From assembly GCF_000371965.1 (NCBI RefSeq), contig NZ_AQUO01000001.1:696827-760826 (forward strand): a DNA stretch of 64,000 nucleotides, given 5' to 3'. Below are positions 33,001-41,268 of this stretch, one piece after another; positions within the stretch are counted from its first letter, which is position 1, and the number at the start of each line of letters is the position of its first letter. The position numbers were made by a program, and so were the translations under genes. The stretch comes from Paracoccus sp. N5 (GTDB lineage: Bacteria; Pseudomonadota; Alphaproteobacteria; Rhodobacterales; Rhodobacteraceae). The notes beneath the pieces were generated by a model, which was not told the DNA's origin, made no database searches, and saw only the letters and a list, made by a program, of their open reading frames with translations.

Positions 33001-33356
33001 GAACCGAGATCACGGCCGGGCAGACATCGGACTACCTCGGCTTCGATCTGGTCATGGCTGACAACCTGCCCGAGCCAAGCGTTCTGCTCGCAGACCGCGG
33101 CTACGACTCCGACAACATCCGCAAGACCATGGAGGTGCGCGACGTGGTGCCGGTCATCCCCATGCGCAAAACCCGGAAGCTACGGGTCGCCGTTGACCGC
33201 AGGCTCTACCGCCTGCGCAATCTCGTTGAGCGGTGCTTCAACAAGCTCAACAATGCCCGTCGCGTCGCCACCCGCTACGACAAGACCGCCGAAAGCTTCC
33301 TGGGCTTCATCGACATCACGTCGATCCGCCTCTGGCTCCGCCATTTGTCAACATGA
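32754..33356 (+). CDS. IS5-family transposase OrfB (copy 2)
   Basis: The genuine part is from about 32925 onward: GGFTTKIHLRVNAAGLPMRT, LLADRGYDSDNIRKTMEVRD (second Asp) and NLVERCFNKLNNARRVATRY (Glu), ending IRLWLRHLST. The first ~55 residues of the open frame (from 32754) are the shadow of OrfA and are not expected in the protein, which should be made by frameshifting. Confidence 0.85.
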   Translation: MVVCLSAVPALDVGGAVGTDPGGAEREPDRAGCAADDRQHRGSRSSSGSGRKRGTPRQGFGRSRGGFTTKIHLRVNAAGLPMRTEITAGQTSDYLGFDLVMADNLPEPSVLLADRGYDSDNIRKTMEVRDVVPVIPMRKTRKLRVAVDRRLYRLRNLVERCFNKLNNARRVATRYDKTAESFLGFIDITSIRLWLRHLST

Positions 33357-33358
33357 CC

Positions 33359-33686
33359 TAGGTTGGATCGTCCGGCAATATTGCGGTGCGGACAGAAAGC
33401 TGGTCGCATCGCGGCGGGCATTCATGGAACGAAATTGCAGGATGCGGTCGGCAGGGATCATGGGGTTGCGAAAGTTGGGGGGATGAAGGATTTCCGTAGT
33501 CTGGAGGCCGCAGATCGAGGAAGACCAAGACGATGGCCGATTTGTTGGCGATGATATTCCCATTTGCGCGGGTGGTTTGAGGCGCAAAGGCTCCAGCCCG
33601 GGTTTCCACGGGACGGCACGTCCGACAAGGGTACGAATGTCATGCCTGCGGCGGGCGACCTGGCAGTCACGCGGAAGGATTGGCCG
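33359..33686. other. Gene-free region after IS5 copy 2
   Basis: Both strands have only short frames of unlikely composition and no recognised family. It separates the IS from the 3' end of the TauE/SafE gene. I see no repeat or hairpin of note. Confidence 0.45.
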
Positions 33687-34430
33687 CTACAAGATGAGCT
33701 TGATACCTGAAACCAGCAGCAGGAACGCAAGGATTCCGCGCAGCCAGCGGTCGGACAGGTAACGGCTGCCGATCCAGGCGCCGACCGAACCACCGATGGC
33801 AACGGCGGCAAGCCAGATCGGCAGGGCGGCCGGGATATGATCCCATGCTGCATAGGCCCCGACCAGCGCCGCAGCCGAGTTCATCAGGTTATAGACCGCC
33901 GTGGTGGCGGCCGTCTGCCGGGCCGTGCCCCAGTTCATGCTGAGGATGATCGGGGCCAGGAACACACCGCCACCTGTTCCGGTCGTCCCGGACACGAAGC
34001 CGATGACGGCCCCGGTCGCCAAAGCCGCGCCGAAGGGTGGTGTGACTACGGTTCCGGAGGCCGACGGCCTGCCGTGAAACGCCGTGCGCATCATCTGAAG
34101 CGCGGAAAGGATCAACACGATCCCGACGACCGGGAAATAGACGCTTTCCGGCAACTGGACCGCTCCGCCAAGCATCGAGGAGGGAAAGCCGAGAATGGCG
34201 AAAGGCCAGACATTCCGCCACGAAAGACGCCCGGCCTTCAGGAACAGAACTGTGCCGATGGCCGCAACCATCAGATTCAGCGATAACGCCGTCGTCTTCA
34301 TGGCAAGGGGCGCAAAACCTGCCAGACCCATTACGGCAATGTAACCCGATGCCCCGGCCTGACCGACCGCCGCATAGATCAGAGCGATGACGAGGAAGGG
34401 AGCCGCAAGCGGACCCGTGTCGATATTCAA
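33687..34430 (-). CDS. TauE/SafE family membrane transporter
   Basis: I place the start at a TTG (34430), preceded by GGGGA at proper distance, giving 247 residues beginning LNIDTGPLAAPFLVIALIYA; no ATG occurs before the first membrane helix. The family pattern is clear: AVGQAGASGYIAVMGLAGFA, MKTTALSLNLMVAAIGTVLF, GAVIGFVSGTTGTGGGVFLA and LPIWLAAVAIGGSVGAWIGS, with seven or eight membrane segments. These permeases export sulfite or organosulfonates, or act in anion efflux. The substrate is unknown here. Confidence 0.8.
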   Translation of the reverse strand: MNIDTGPLAAPFLVIALIYAAVGQAGASGYIAVMGLAGFAPLAMKTTALSLNLMVAAIGTVLFLKAGRLSWRNVWPFAILGFPSSMLGGAVQLPESVYFPVVGIVLILSALQMMRTAFHGRPSASGTVVTPPFGAALATGAVIGFVSGTTGTGGGVFLAPIILSMNWGTARQTAATTAVYNLMNSAAALVGAYAAWDHIPAALPIWLAAVAIGGSVGAWIGSRYLSDRWLRGILAFLLLVSGIKLIL

Positions 34431-34768
34431 TATGCCGGTCCCCAACTGTTTGAGGCCCAGCTTATGCCCCGCCAATGCGCCATAACCAAGGACAGCTGAC
34501 GGAGTTTGAACGCCGTTCTGCCTTTCCCGCCTCCGGCGTGATCCGGCCGGGCTCCGATATGGGTGGTCTCCCCCCGTCCGGATCACGCCGCGCCATTCGC
34601 GCCGTTCGCATCAGCCATTGGCGCGTCTGCCGATATCTTCGCCTTGTCTTGCGAGCCGGGCCATGCCCGGCGAGCGCGATTTTTCCGGGACGTGCGGCTG
34701 GGATCGCACGCGCGACGGCCGCCGGTCCATCGGATCGGCGGCCGTGATGCTTTGGGCCGGCGTCTAGC
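34431..34768. other. Gene-free region upstream of TauE/SafE gene
   Basis: No convincing coding frame on either strand. The sequence contains the presumed promoter for the TauE/SafE gene and the 3' flank of the small gene at 34769. Nothing else recognisable. Confidence 0.4.
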
Positions 34769-35059
34769 CTACGGGCGCAGCGGGCGCCAAGATTCATCCG
34801 TCCCGGCTGGGCGCCAGGTCAACCGGCGGCAGCGGAACGTGGCCCAGGCGTAAAGCAGCGGCTCCATGCCGTGCCACCAGTCGGCCGCGATGTCGCCGCA
34901 TCGGCCCTCGAACAGCAGCCTGCCGCGCGCGGTATAAAGCCGGAACTCCACCGGCAACGCGTCGCCGTCTTCGGGCTTGCCTCGCGCGGGAACTCCGTCG
35001 GCGTCCTCGCCCAGTCCAATGCAGCCGCCATGATGGTCCTTCGTGACAATCCAGCGCAT
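34769..35059 (-). CDS. Hypothetical protein
   Basis: A 96-residue protein beginning MRWIVTKDHHGGCIGLGEDA, with LPVEFRLYTARGRLLFEGRC and DWWHGMEPLLYAWATFRCRR. It has several Trp and charged residues, no membrane segment and no known domain. It follows the DNA methyltransferase gene in the same direction, with a 70-base gap, and similar small genes accompany such methylases in alphaproteobacterial plasmids. Confidence 0.6.
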   Translation of the reverse strand: MRWIVTKDHHGGCIGLGEDADGVPARGKPEDGDALPVEFRLYTARGRLLFEGRCGDIAADWWHGMEPLLYAWATFRCRRLTWRPAGTDESWRPLRP

Positions 35060-35131
35060 GTCGTAATCCTTTCCGTGAAGCTGTGGGGTGTGGCGCCCGC
35101 CCGATGACGGGCGCCCTTGGGTTGCGGGGAG

Positions 35132-35809
35132 CTATGCGACCGCCTTCCGGTCCCGCTCTTGCAGGGCCGCCATCCGCTTGCCGATGGTCTGATAATGCTC
35201 AACGTCCAGTTCCACGCCGAGCCAGTCGCGGCCCAGCAGATGCGCCGCCGCCAGCGTGGAACCGCTGCCGCTGAACGGGTCCAGCACCAGATCGCCGGGC
35301 TTCGTGAACGCCCCGATCAGCCGGCGCAGCGCCGCCACCGGCTTTTGCGTCGGGTGCAGCTTGTTCCCGGTATAGGGGAAGTCCAGCACGTCGGGCACCG
35401 GACGCGCGGGCAGAACCGGATCGCCCTTGGCCAGCAGATAGGCCTGTTCGTGCTCGTAGCGCAGGAACCGCGCCGAGGAGGCGTAACGCTTGCGGAACAC
35501 CAGATGCCCGACGATGCGGAAGCCCGCCGCCTTCCAGGCCTCCACGAACAGATCGACCTTGTTCCAGCCGTAGAAGCTGACGCAGAAGCCGCCGTCCTTC
35601 AGGACCCGGTGCATCTGGGCGAAGGCCGGGCGCAGCCAGCGGGCGTTGTCGTCATTGGCGACGGTGCGGCCCTGCCGGTCGCGGAACCGGGTCACATAGG
35701 GCGGATCGGTCAGGATGAAATCCACCGTTCCGCTGTCAAAAGCCTGCATCGCCTCGATGCAATCGGCGTTGATGACGAGGTTACGGGGGGTGCTGGTCTT
35801 GCCGGTCAT
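35132..35809 (-). CDS. Site-specific DNA methyltransferase (beta class, N6-adenine or N4-cytosine)
   Basis: From ATG 35809 behind AAAGGACAG the 225 residues show motif IV near the start (VDFILTDPPYVTRFRDRQGR) and motif I near the end (DLVLDPFSGSGSTLAAAHLL), the beta-class order. HPTQKPVAALRRLIGAF lies in between. It is an orphan: no restriction endonuclease is adjacent. It probably protects element DNA or regulates it. The ~480 bases upstream of it lack a gene. Confidence 0.88.
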   Translation of the reverse strand: MTGKTSTPRNLVINADCIEAMQAFDSGTVDFILTDPPYVTRFRDRQGRTVANDDNARWLRPAFAQMHRVLKDGGFCVSFYGWNKVDLFVEAWKAAGFRIVGHLVFRKRYASSARFLRYEHEQAYLLAKGDPVLPARPVPDVLDFPYTGNKLHPTQKPVAALRRLIGAFTKPGDLVLDPFSGSGSTLAAAHLLGRDWLGVELDVEHYQTIGKRMAALQERDRKAVA

Positions 35810-36291
35810 GTCTCTGTCCTTTCGGGTTGGGGCGGAGGGCCCTTGCCCTGATCCGCCGATGGGCCGCGCCTCGCCGGTCTGACTTCGGGAAACGCATGTT
35901 TCCCCGGAGGCAGAGCGGCGAGGGCGCAGCCCGACCCGCGGCCGCATGGCTGGCGGTCCTGGGTCGGGGCGCAGGGGGTGGGGCGGCCCGCAGCCGCAGG
36001 CGAGGACACGGCCCTGCGCCCCGACGACGCCCTCGGGCGGCGCCTGCCCTTTGACGGCCAGACAGGCGGATGCGTGGCGGACAAATCCTTGAGACAGGAA
36101 AGCCGTCGGGCCGGGGGTGAGCCGGGCAAGGCCCGGTCGAACCCCCTGCCCGGCTTCTGCGCAAACACGATCCGCGCCCGGCGCGCGGATCACATCGGAT
36201 CAAAGTGACATAGCCGGTGTCGGCTGAACGGGGCTGCGAGGAGGCGCTGTCGTTCGACGCAGATCCGGTGAACGCTTCGTGGCCGTCGGTA
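35810..36291. other. Gene-free region
   Basis: No protein-like frame, ribosome site or family match on either strand. It contains GC-rich short inverted repeats but none long or perfect enough to call. It should include the methyltransferase promoter. Confidence 0.4.
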
Positions 36292-36708
36292 TCAGACCTG
36301 CGGCGCCAGTTCTCCGAAGCCGTTCAGGTTCATCAGCGCAGCAATGCCGGTGATCAGCCCGGCGGTGCCGCAGAGCAGTTTCAGCGCGATGGCGGATTCG
36401 ATGGCATCGTGGGTGACACCATGCACGACGGCATAGCCGGCGATCATCGCCGGGATCACGAACACGGCCCGCGCCAGCAGGCAGAGAATCGGATTCCTCG
36501 CCTTGAACAGCACCGCGAGCACCAGCCCCACCGACAGCAACGCTACGGTGGCTGCGACCAAGGCCGAGAGCAGGAATCCGGCCTCCGTCGCATGAATGAG
36601 ACGGAATGTCTCGACCGCGACCATCACCGGCAGTGCATAGATGGCCAGATACCAGGCGATGACGCAGGTGAGCGCGGTGAGCATGACGGCCAGCAGGATC
36701 AGCGTCAT
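36292..36708 (-). CDS. Hypothetical inner-membrane protein
   Basis: The 138-residue protein has four hydrophobic stretches, from MTLILLAVMLTALTCVIAWY through SALVAATVALLSVGLVLAVL and AVFVIPAMIAGYAVVHGVTH to LLCGTAGLITGIAALMNLNG. No family is recognised with confidence. It has a plausible ribosome site (GGAGGCTTCC) upstream of ATG 36708 and stands alone between non-coding stretches. Confidence 0.65.
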   Translation of the reverse strand: MTLILLAVMLTALTCVIAWYLAIYALPVMVAVETFRLIHATEAGFLLSALVAATVALLSVGLVLAVLFKARNPILCLLARAVFVIPAMIAGYAVVHGVTHDAIESAIALKLLCGTAGLITGIAALMNLNGFGELAPQV

Positions 36709-36949
36709 GGAAGCCTCCGGACCAAGGGGATCGGGAATCGTGCACGACAGGCGGCCAGAAGATAATGCGCTCGCGCCTGCGACCAGGGTTCACTACGCCG
36801 TTGCTGCGGATAGCAGCATTCCCAAGACCCTGCGACGGGTCAAGCCGACAGGCGGAAGGCTAAGGAGATGATGCGGATAGGCGCCCAAGACGGTCACCGA
36901 TCAGCGACAAGCCGCCAACTCGCGTGCTTGTCGTGGAGGCTCGGACCCC

Positions 36950-37303
36950 TCACCCCCTCCGCAGGATCTTCTCCATCGGCTTTCCCTTGGCCAGTTCGTC
37001 GATCAGCTTGTCCAGATAGCGGATCTCCCGCATGAGCGGATCCTCGATCTCCTCGACCCGGACGCCGCAGACCACGCCCTTGATCAGGAAGCGCGCCGGG
37101 TTCATGTGCGGGGCCTCGGTGAAGAAACTCTCGAAATCCGTCCGGTCTTCCAGCCGGGCCGTCAGGTCCTCCGGACTGTAGCCGGTCAGCCAGAGGATGA
37201 TCTCGTCGACCTCGGCCCCGGTCCGGCCCTTCTTCTCCGCCTTGCCCACGTAATGCGGATATACGCTGGCAAAGCTGGTGGTGAAGATCCTGTGCCTGGT
37301 CAT
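36950..37303 (-). CDS. DUF2200 family protein
   Basis: From ATG 37303, after TGGGAGGCAAC, the 117-residue protein MTRHRIFTTSFASVYPHYVG continues AEVDEIILWLTGYSPEDLTA and FLIKGVVCGVRVEEIEDPLM REIRYLDKLIDELAKGK. This is the DUF2200 family, small cytoplasmic proteins of unknown function (YdhG-like in annotation). It is a free-standing gene common in many bacteria. 36709-36949 has no gene. Confidence 0.85.
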   Translation of the reverse strand: MTRHRIFTTSFASVYPHYVGKAEKKGRTGAEVDEIILWLTGYSPEDLTARLEDRTDFESFFTEAPHMNPARFLIKGVVCGVRVEEIEDPLMREIRYLDKLIDELAKGKPMEKILRRG

Positions 37304-37338
37304 GTTGCCTCCCAGGTTCTGGCGATGCGCATCATACC

Positions 37339-37695
37339 CTAACCGAACCGCCCCTGCGCGTCGGGCCATGTCCAAATGGTCTCGTCGGCGAGGATCGCAT
37401 CCACGACCGCTTCCGCCCTCGACCGGGCGCTCTGCTTGTCGCCCATCGCCATATGCCGGATCTCGATCTCGACCAGAAACACGACGACCTCATCGGGGGA
37501 CGTTCCCCGGCGCAGTTGCGAGGCCGCCGAGATCAGATAGCCGTCATATTCGTCCGCAAAGGACAGGTTGGCTTCGTCGTCCCATCTGCCCGGCCGGCCT
37601 TCCGGGTCCAGCAATCCGATGGGATCCCAGAGCGACCAGCCGATATCGCGCAGCTTCGACAACTTGATCCGGGGGTGCGGTGCGATCTCGGTCAT
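37339..37695 (-). CDS. Hypothetical conserved-type protein
   Basis: From ATG 37695 a 118-residue protein: MTEIAPHPRIKLSKLRDIGW then SLWDPIGLLDPEGRPGRWDD, DEYDGYLISAASQLRRGTSP and VVVFLVEIEIRHMAMGDKQS. It is acidic, soluble, with a WDPIGL motif seen in uncharacterised proteins. No function can be assigned. It lies 35 bases from DUF2200 in the same direction. Confidence 0.65.
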   Translation of the reverse strand: MTEIAPHPRIKLSKLRDIGWSLWDPIGLLDPEGRPGRWDDEANLSFADEYDGYLISAASQLRRGTSPDEVVVFLVEIEIRHMAMGDKQSARSRAEAVVDAILADETIWTWPDAQGRFG

Positions 37696-37770
37696 GGGGG
37701 CGTCGTGGCAAGAGTCGGGCGGATGGTCAGCTTCGCGCAGGCCGGGGAAGGGTCGCAACGGGAGACGTTG

Positions 37771-38388
37771 CTAATCCTTCGGCGCCTTCGGCCTCGGCTG
37801 ATGCAACCGCCGCCGCGCGTTCGCACGAAAGGCATTGCGCAGATCCTTGTTGATCAAGTCGAGATCGAACCATTCCGGATCGAAATGCCCGCCCGCCCAT
37901 CGCAGCGTGGAGCGATGGTCATCGTGCGTCGGGTCGCGGATGATCCCGAGGAAATCCTCGTAGCCCCACGGCCCGCCGACGTCCTCGGGCGGCCTTGCCC
38001 GCGCGCCCTCCAGGCAGAGGGCATGACGTGGCGCCGGGTCGAGCGCCAGCCAATCCTCGATCCGGATCAGGTGCGCCCAACCGTCTCCGAAATCATAGGC
38101 ATAGGTGAAACTGCCGTCACGCCCGACGAAATCCTGCAGCCGGACCTCGGCATAGTCGAAAACGCGGGGGCTGCCGGAACCGTCATCCAGCAGGGCCGGA
38201 TCGCCGTAACGCAGCCCGCCGATGCGGAATTCGTGCAGATGGCTGTCGGTCCAGCCGAAGGCCGCCTGCAGGACCGGATGCAGCCGGTCCAGCGTCCAGT
38301 CGCAGGGAACCACCAGCCGCCGCCAGATCTCCGGCTCTATCTCGGCTAGGGTGACATGCAGCCGCACCGCATTCGGAGGCTGGAACAC
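37771..38388 (-). CDS. Plasmid pRiA4b ORF-3 family protein
   Basis: The 205-residue protein has the signature of this family: LHVTLAEIEPEIWRRLVVPC, LQAAFGWTDSHLHEFRIGGL, SFTYAYDFGDGWAHLIRIED and the C-terminal ARPPEDVGGPWGYEDFL. Members are found on plasmids and IS1096-type elements (where it is called TnpR-like); the function is unknown, although a role linked to mobile DNA is assumed. It has two neighbours in the same direction. Confidence 0.9.
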   Translation of the reverse strand: MFQPPNAVRLHVTLAEIEPEIWRRLVVPCDWTLDRLHPVLQAAFGWTDSHLHEFRIGGLRYGDPALLDDGSGSPRVFDYAEVRLQDFVGRDGSFTYAYDFGDGWAHLIRIEDWLALDPAPRHALCLEGARARPPEDVGGPWGYEDFLGIIRDPTHDDHRSTLRWAGGHFDPEWFDLDLINKDLRNAFRANARRRLHQPRPKAPKD

Positions 38389-38403
38389 CCCTGCCCTCCC
38401 CGG

Positions 38404-38721
38404 TCAGATGGCGAAGTCTTCGAGGGATTTGCCGGCCTCCAGGCCCTCGACGATCCAGGCGGGCTTGCGGCCGCGACCGCTCCAGGTGATCTCGGGGTTT
38501 TCCGGATGGCGGTATTTCGGCGCCACGGTGGCGCGCTTTTGCGCCGGGGTAATTTCCGCCAGTTCGCCCAGCGAGAAACCGTGCTCCTTTGCCACCGCTT
38601 CCGCCGCAGCCCGCGCCTCGGCCTTGCGGCGGTCCTCGAAAGAGGCGATGGCCTTGGCCACGCTCTTTTCCAGCTGCTTCAATTCGGCCAGCGACAAGGC
38701 ATTCAGGTCGATATCGGTCAT
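38404..38721 (-). CDS. H-NS family nucleoid protein (HvrA/Spb-like)
   Basis: The 105-residue protein has an N-terminal helical oligomerisation region (MTDIDLNALSLAELKQLEKS) and the C-terminal AT-hook-like DNA-binding motif (RHPENPEITWSGRGRKPAWI). Such proteins silence AT-rich or foreign DNA and, in Rhodobacter, adjust photosynthesis and nitrogen genes. One encoded on an accessory element can dampen the element's own cost. It is 16 bases from the pRiA4b-type gene. 38722-38816 is a leader. Confidence 0.9.
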   Translation of the reverse strand: MTDIDLNALSLAELKQLEKSVAKAIASFEDRRKAEARAAAEAVAKEHGFSLGELAEITPAQKRATVAPKYRHPENPEITWSGRGRKPAWIVEGLEAGKSLEDFAI

Positions 38722-38816
38722 AAACGTCCCCTGTTGTTATGGCGCCGGTTTAATCCAATAGCGGTCAAACGGCAATTCCCACGCTCAATCGGGGATCCGC
38801 CCAAGCCTCGGACAAA

Positions 38817-39251
38817 TCATCGCCCGATCAGCTTTATCTCCCTGAGCGGGTGCCCCGTGTCGATGAACAGCCGTCCCGTCGGTTTCAATGCGGCCCGCAA
38901 TCGCTCAAGGGCGCGTTGCTCGATATCCGGGTGGCGTCCATCCAGCGCCCCGACACGCATCGCAAAGGCGAGATCGAAGGGCGCTTCATCGGGCGGTAAT
39001 TCGAAATCCTCGATCGCCGCTTGCAGGAACCGCAGGCGGCCGGTGGCGATTTCCGTGCTCGATCCGGCCATCGCGCTTTCGATCGCCTTGGCCGAGCGGT
39101 CGATGGCCAGAACGAAGCCGCTCCCGACGCGACGGGAAACCTCTCGGGCCGCCACGCCCGGACCGCAACCGATCTCCAGCACCCTCTGGCCCGGCGCCAG
39201 CGGCAGCGCGTCGACGAAGGATACGATCCGGTTCGATATCCGCGGGGCCAT
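38817..39251 (-). CDS. Class I SAM-dependent methyltransferase
   Basis: From ATG 39251 the 144 residues show motif I RVLEIGCGPGVAAREVSRRV, the acidic residue of motif II in GFVLAIDRSAKAIESAM, and a post-motif FDLAFAMRVGALDGRHP. It is short (typical 190-250), with little C-terminal extension. The target is unknown. It is 5 bases from the aac(3)-like pseudogene, so it belonged to one transcript with it. Confidence 0.8.
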   Translation of the reverse strand: MAPRISNRIVSFVDALPLAPGQRVLEIGCGPGVAAREVSRRVGSGFVLAIDRSAKAIESAMAGSSTEIATGRLRFLQAAIEDFELPPDEAPFDLAFAMRVGALDGRHPDIEQRALERLRAALKPTGRLFIDTGHPLREIKLIGR

Positions 39252-39256
39252 GATGG

Positions 39257-40096
39257 TCAGCCCTTGTCGGATTGCCTTCGGCCACCAGGCGCCGATCCGA
39301 ACTGCCGCTCGAGCCATCCGACTCCGAAGGCGACGATATCCTGCGCGTCGAACAGATGGCAGCGCGCGGCGCCGACCATGCCCTCGCAGTGCCGGCCCGT
39401 CGCGACATAGGCGCGGGCGATGATCTCGACCGCATCCGGCTGGCCCTCGACCGCGAAGCAATCGAGGATGCCGTTCGAGTCGAAATCCGTCGCCGCTTCC
39501 CAGACCGTCCGGCCATCCGGGCCCAGCACCGGCATCTCGTAGCTGACGCGGCGCTTGCCGGGGATGTCGGCGACGGCCTCGGCGTAATGCAGCACGGTCA
39601 CGGCATCGAGCGGCGCACCCAGCAGCAGGGTCTTGCCGCCAAGGCGCACGAAACGTTCCAGCGGCGAGCCCTCGCCCAGGGCCTGCCCCAGCCTATGCGG
39701 TTCGACCAAGGTCCCGGCCAAGGGGCCGACCGCGACCATCGAGGCATCCGGGTGGGCGCTGCGCCGCGCATCCGGCAACTCGGCAAGGAACCGGTTCAGC
39801 AGGCCGAAGCCGCGATATGTCCCGGCAGTCCGGGGATCGAAGGCGGGCCAGTCGCGGCGCAGGGCCTCGTCCATGCGGGCGCCGTTCAGCGTCTCCTCAT
39901 AGGGCGAGCGGTCCCAGGACGCATATCCCATCACCGTGCCGCCCGGCCCCACGGCATCCATGAGCGCCTAGACGACCCCGGCCGCTCCACCCTCGACCGG
40001 GCCGAGCGCCTTCAGCGAGGCGTGGACCATCACCAGATCGCCCGGCCGCAGGCCAAGCCGCCGAAGATCCGCCGTGATCGAGGCCTTGCTGCGCAT
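39257..40096 (-). pseudogene. aac(3): AAC(3)-family aminoglycoside acetyltransferase with an in-frame stop
   Basis: From ATG 40096 the frame reads MRSKASITADLRRLGLRPGD and LVMVHASLKALGPVEGGAAG, the classic antibiotic N-acetyltransferase start. It then hits TAG at codon 43 (39970-39968) and goes on in the same frame: ALMDAVGPGGTVMGYASWDR, SAHPDASMVAVGPLAG with the catalytic-site His, LGGKTLLLGAPLDAVTVLHY. Total length of ~279 codons equals the family norm. The enzyme would transfer acetyl from acetyl-CoA to the 3-amino group of 2-deoxystreptamine drugs. A restart at 39961 would lack the N-terminus. Confidence 0.85.
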
Positions 40097-40100
40097 GGGC

Positions 40101-40508
40101 CTAGGGATTGTCCCTGAACCAATCCACGATGGCGGGCATGTCGCGCTCGAACCCGCCGGGGATGAAGACGTTCAGGACACCGACGCGCTCGGCGGTGCGG
40201 TTCCTGAAGTCATGGGTCACCCCGGCCGGGATGCGCAGGAAGGTCCCTTGCGGCGCGTCCAGCCAGTCCGCCCCGGCCAGGAAGCTGACCGTGCCGGCGA
40301 TGACGTAGAAGATCTCGTCATTCACTTCATGCGCATGCGCGCCCGGCCCGTCGGCACCGGGCTCCAGCCACCATTCCGAGACGCTGTAACGCGCAGCCGT
40401 CTCGTCCTCGTCGGCCTTGAACACCGCCGTCATCCGGCCGAGGGCGTAGCGCCGTCCCTCGCCGGGCGGAAGATGGATAACGCCCTTGCCCGCGTGTTCG
40501 TCGCCCAT
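40101..40508 (-). CDS. Cupin-domain protein
   Basis: The 135-residue protein has the two cupin motifs: GPGAHAHEVNDEIFYVIAGT with the metal ligands H, H and E, and FLRIPAGVTHDFRNRTAERV with the last His. It ends ERDMPAIVDWFRDNP. A single-domain cupin may act as a small oxygenase, isomerase or sensor. It starts 4 bases upstream of the aac(3)-like pseudogene, so it is likely in one operon with it. The substrate is unknown. Confidence 0.85.
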   Translation of the reverse strand: MGDEHAGKGVIHLPPGEGRRYALGRMTAVFKADEDETAARYSVSEWWLEPGADGPGAHAHEVNDEIFYVIAGTVSFLAGADWLDAPQGTFLRIPAGVTHDFRNRTAERVGVLNVFIPGGFERDMPAIVDWFRDNP

Positions 40509-40617
40509 CGCTGCCTCCCGGTGGCTGATGGAAAGGACCCCGACAGCATAGCCTGCCTGGGCCGCGCTGTCAGGTCCGGCGCCAGGAGCCCGGCTCGCGC
40601 GGCAATGCCCGGAGGCC

Positions 40618-41259
40618 CTAAGTCGCGTCCTGATCCGCCTTGCGCAGAACCACCCTCAGCGTGCCGCTGCTGCCACCGCCGCAGAAGAACCGCGCGCCGC
40701 CGTCGGATTCCAGCCCCGAGACCCCGGTGCCCGGCGGCATCTCCAGCCGCTCCAGCACCGCGCCGGTGGCGGGGTCGATGCGGCGGATGTCGCTTTCCTC
40801 GCCCTGCCAGGTGCCGTGCCAGAGCGCGCCGTCGGCCCAGGTGACGCCAGTGACGAAGCGGTCGCAGTCGATGCTGCGCAGCACCTCGCCGGTCTCGGGA
40901 TCGACCTGGTGGATGCGGCGCCCGCGATGCTGGCCGACCCAAAGCGAACCCTCGGCCCAGGCAAGCCCGGAATTGCCGCCCTCGGGCGCGGGAATGGTCG
41001 CCAGAACCTCGCCGCTTTCCGGGTCGATCTTGCGGATGACCGCCCCGGCGATCTGGAACAGATGCGTGCCGTCGAAAGCCGTGCCGGCATCGGCGGGGAT
41101 CTTTAGCGCGCCCAGCAGCGCGCCGCTGTCGGGGTCCAGCGCGTTCAGCCGCTCGCCGCTGGCGAACCAGACCTGCCTTCCGTCGAAACTGACGCCATGC
41201 ACCTCTTCGATTCCCGGAAAGGGGCCATATTCGCGGATGATTTCAGCCATGCGTTTCAT
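40618..41259 (-). CDS. Beta-propeller (SMP-30/Vgb-like) protein
   Basis: The 213-residue protein is made of repeated blades, each with a phrase of the form D-P-x-S/T-G-x-V/L-L: LDPDSGALLGALKIPA, KIDPESGEVLATIPAP, VDPETGEVLRSIDCDR and IDPATGAVLERLEMPP. It ends with GGARFFCGGGSSGTLRVVL. It has no signal peptide. Family names used for this pattern include glutamine cyclotransferase-like, Vgb lyase-like and SMP-30-like; a definite function is not assignable. It starts 9 bases after the regulator gene. Confidence 0.75.
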   Translation of the reverse strand: MKRMAEIIREYGPFPGIEEVHGVSFDGRQVWFASGERLNALDPDSGALLGALKIPADAGTAFDGTHLFQIAGAVIRKIDPESGEVLATIPAPEGGNSGLAWAEGSLWVGQHRGRRIHQVDPETGEVLRSIDCDRFVTGVTWADGALWHGTWQGEESDIRRIDPATGAVLERLEMPPGTGVSGLESDGGARFFCGGGSSGTLRVVLRKADQDAT

Positions 41260-41268
41260 GGCTCCATC

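Larger units (their letters stand above)
32508..33358 (+). mobile_element. IS5-family (IS427 group) insertion sequence, copy 2
   Basis: An 851-bp element with ends GGGCGTGTTGACAAA and, read inward from the right, GGTCATGTTGACAAA, flanked by CTA on the left and TAG on the right. The two transposase ORFs have the same protein sequence as those in copy 3 at 61373-62223, which lies in opposite orientation. Copy 2 separates ssb and its leader from the region starting with the TauE/SafE gene. Confidence 0.9.

Noticed and set aside
34462..34797. Open frames on both strands upstream of the TauE/SafE gene
   Set aside because: Their composition is Arg- and Pro-heavy shadow type and no motif is recognisable.
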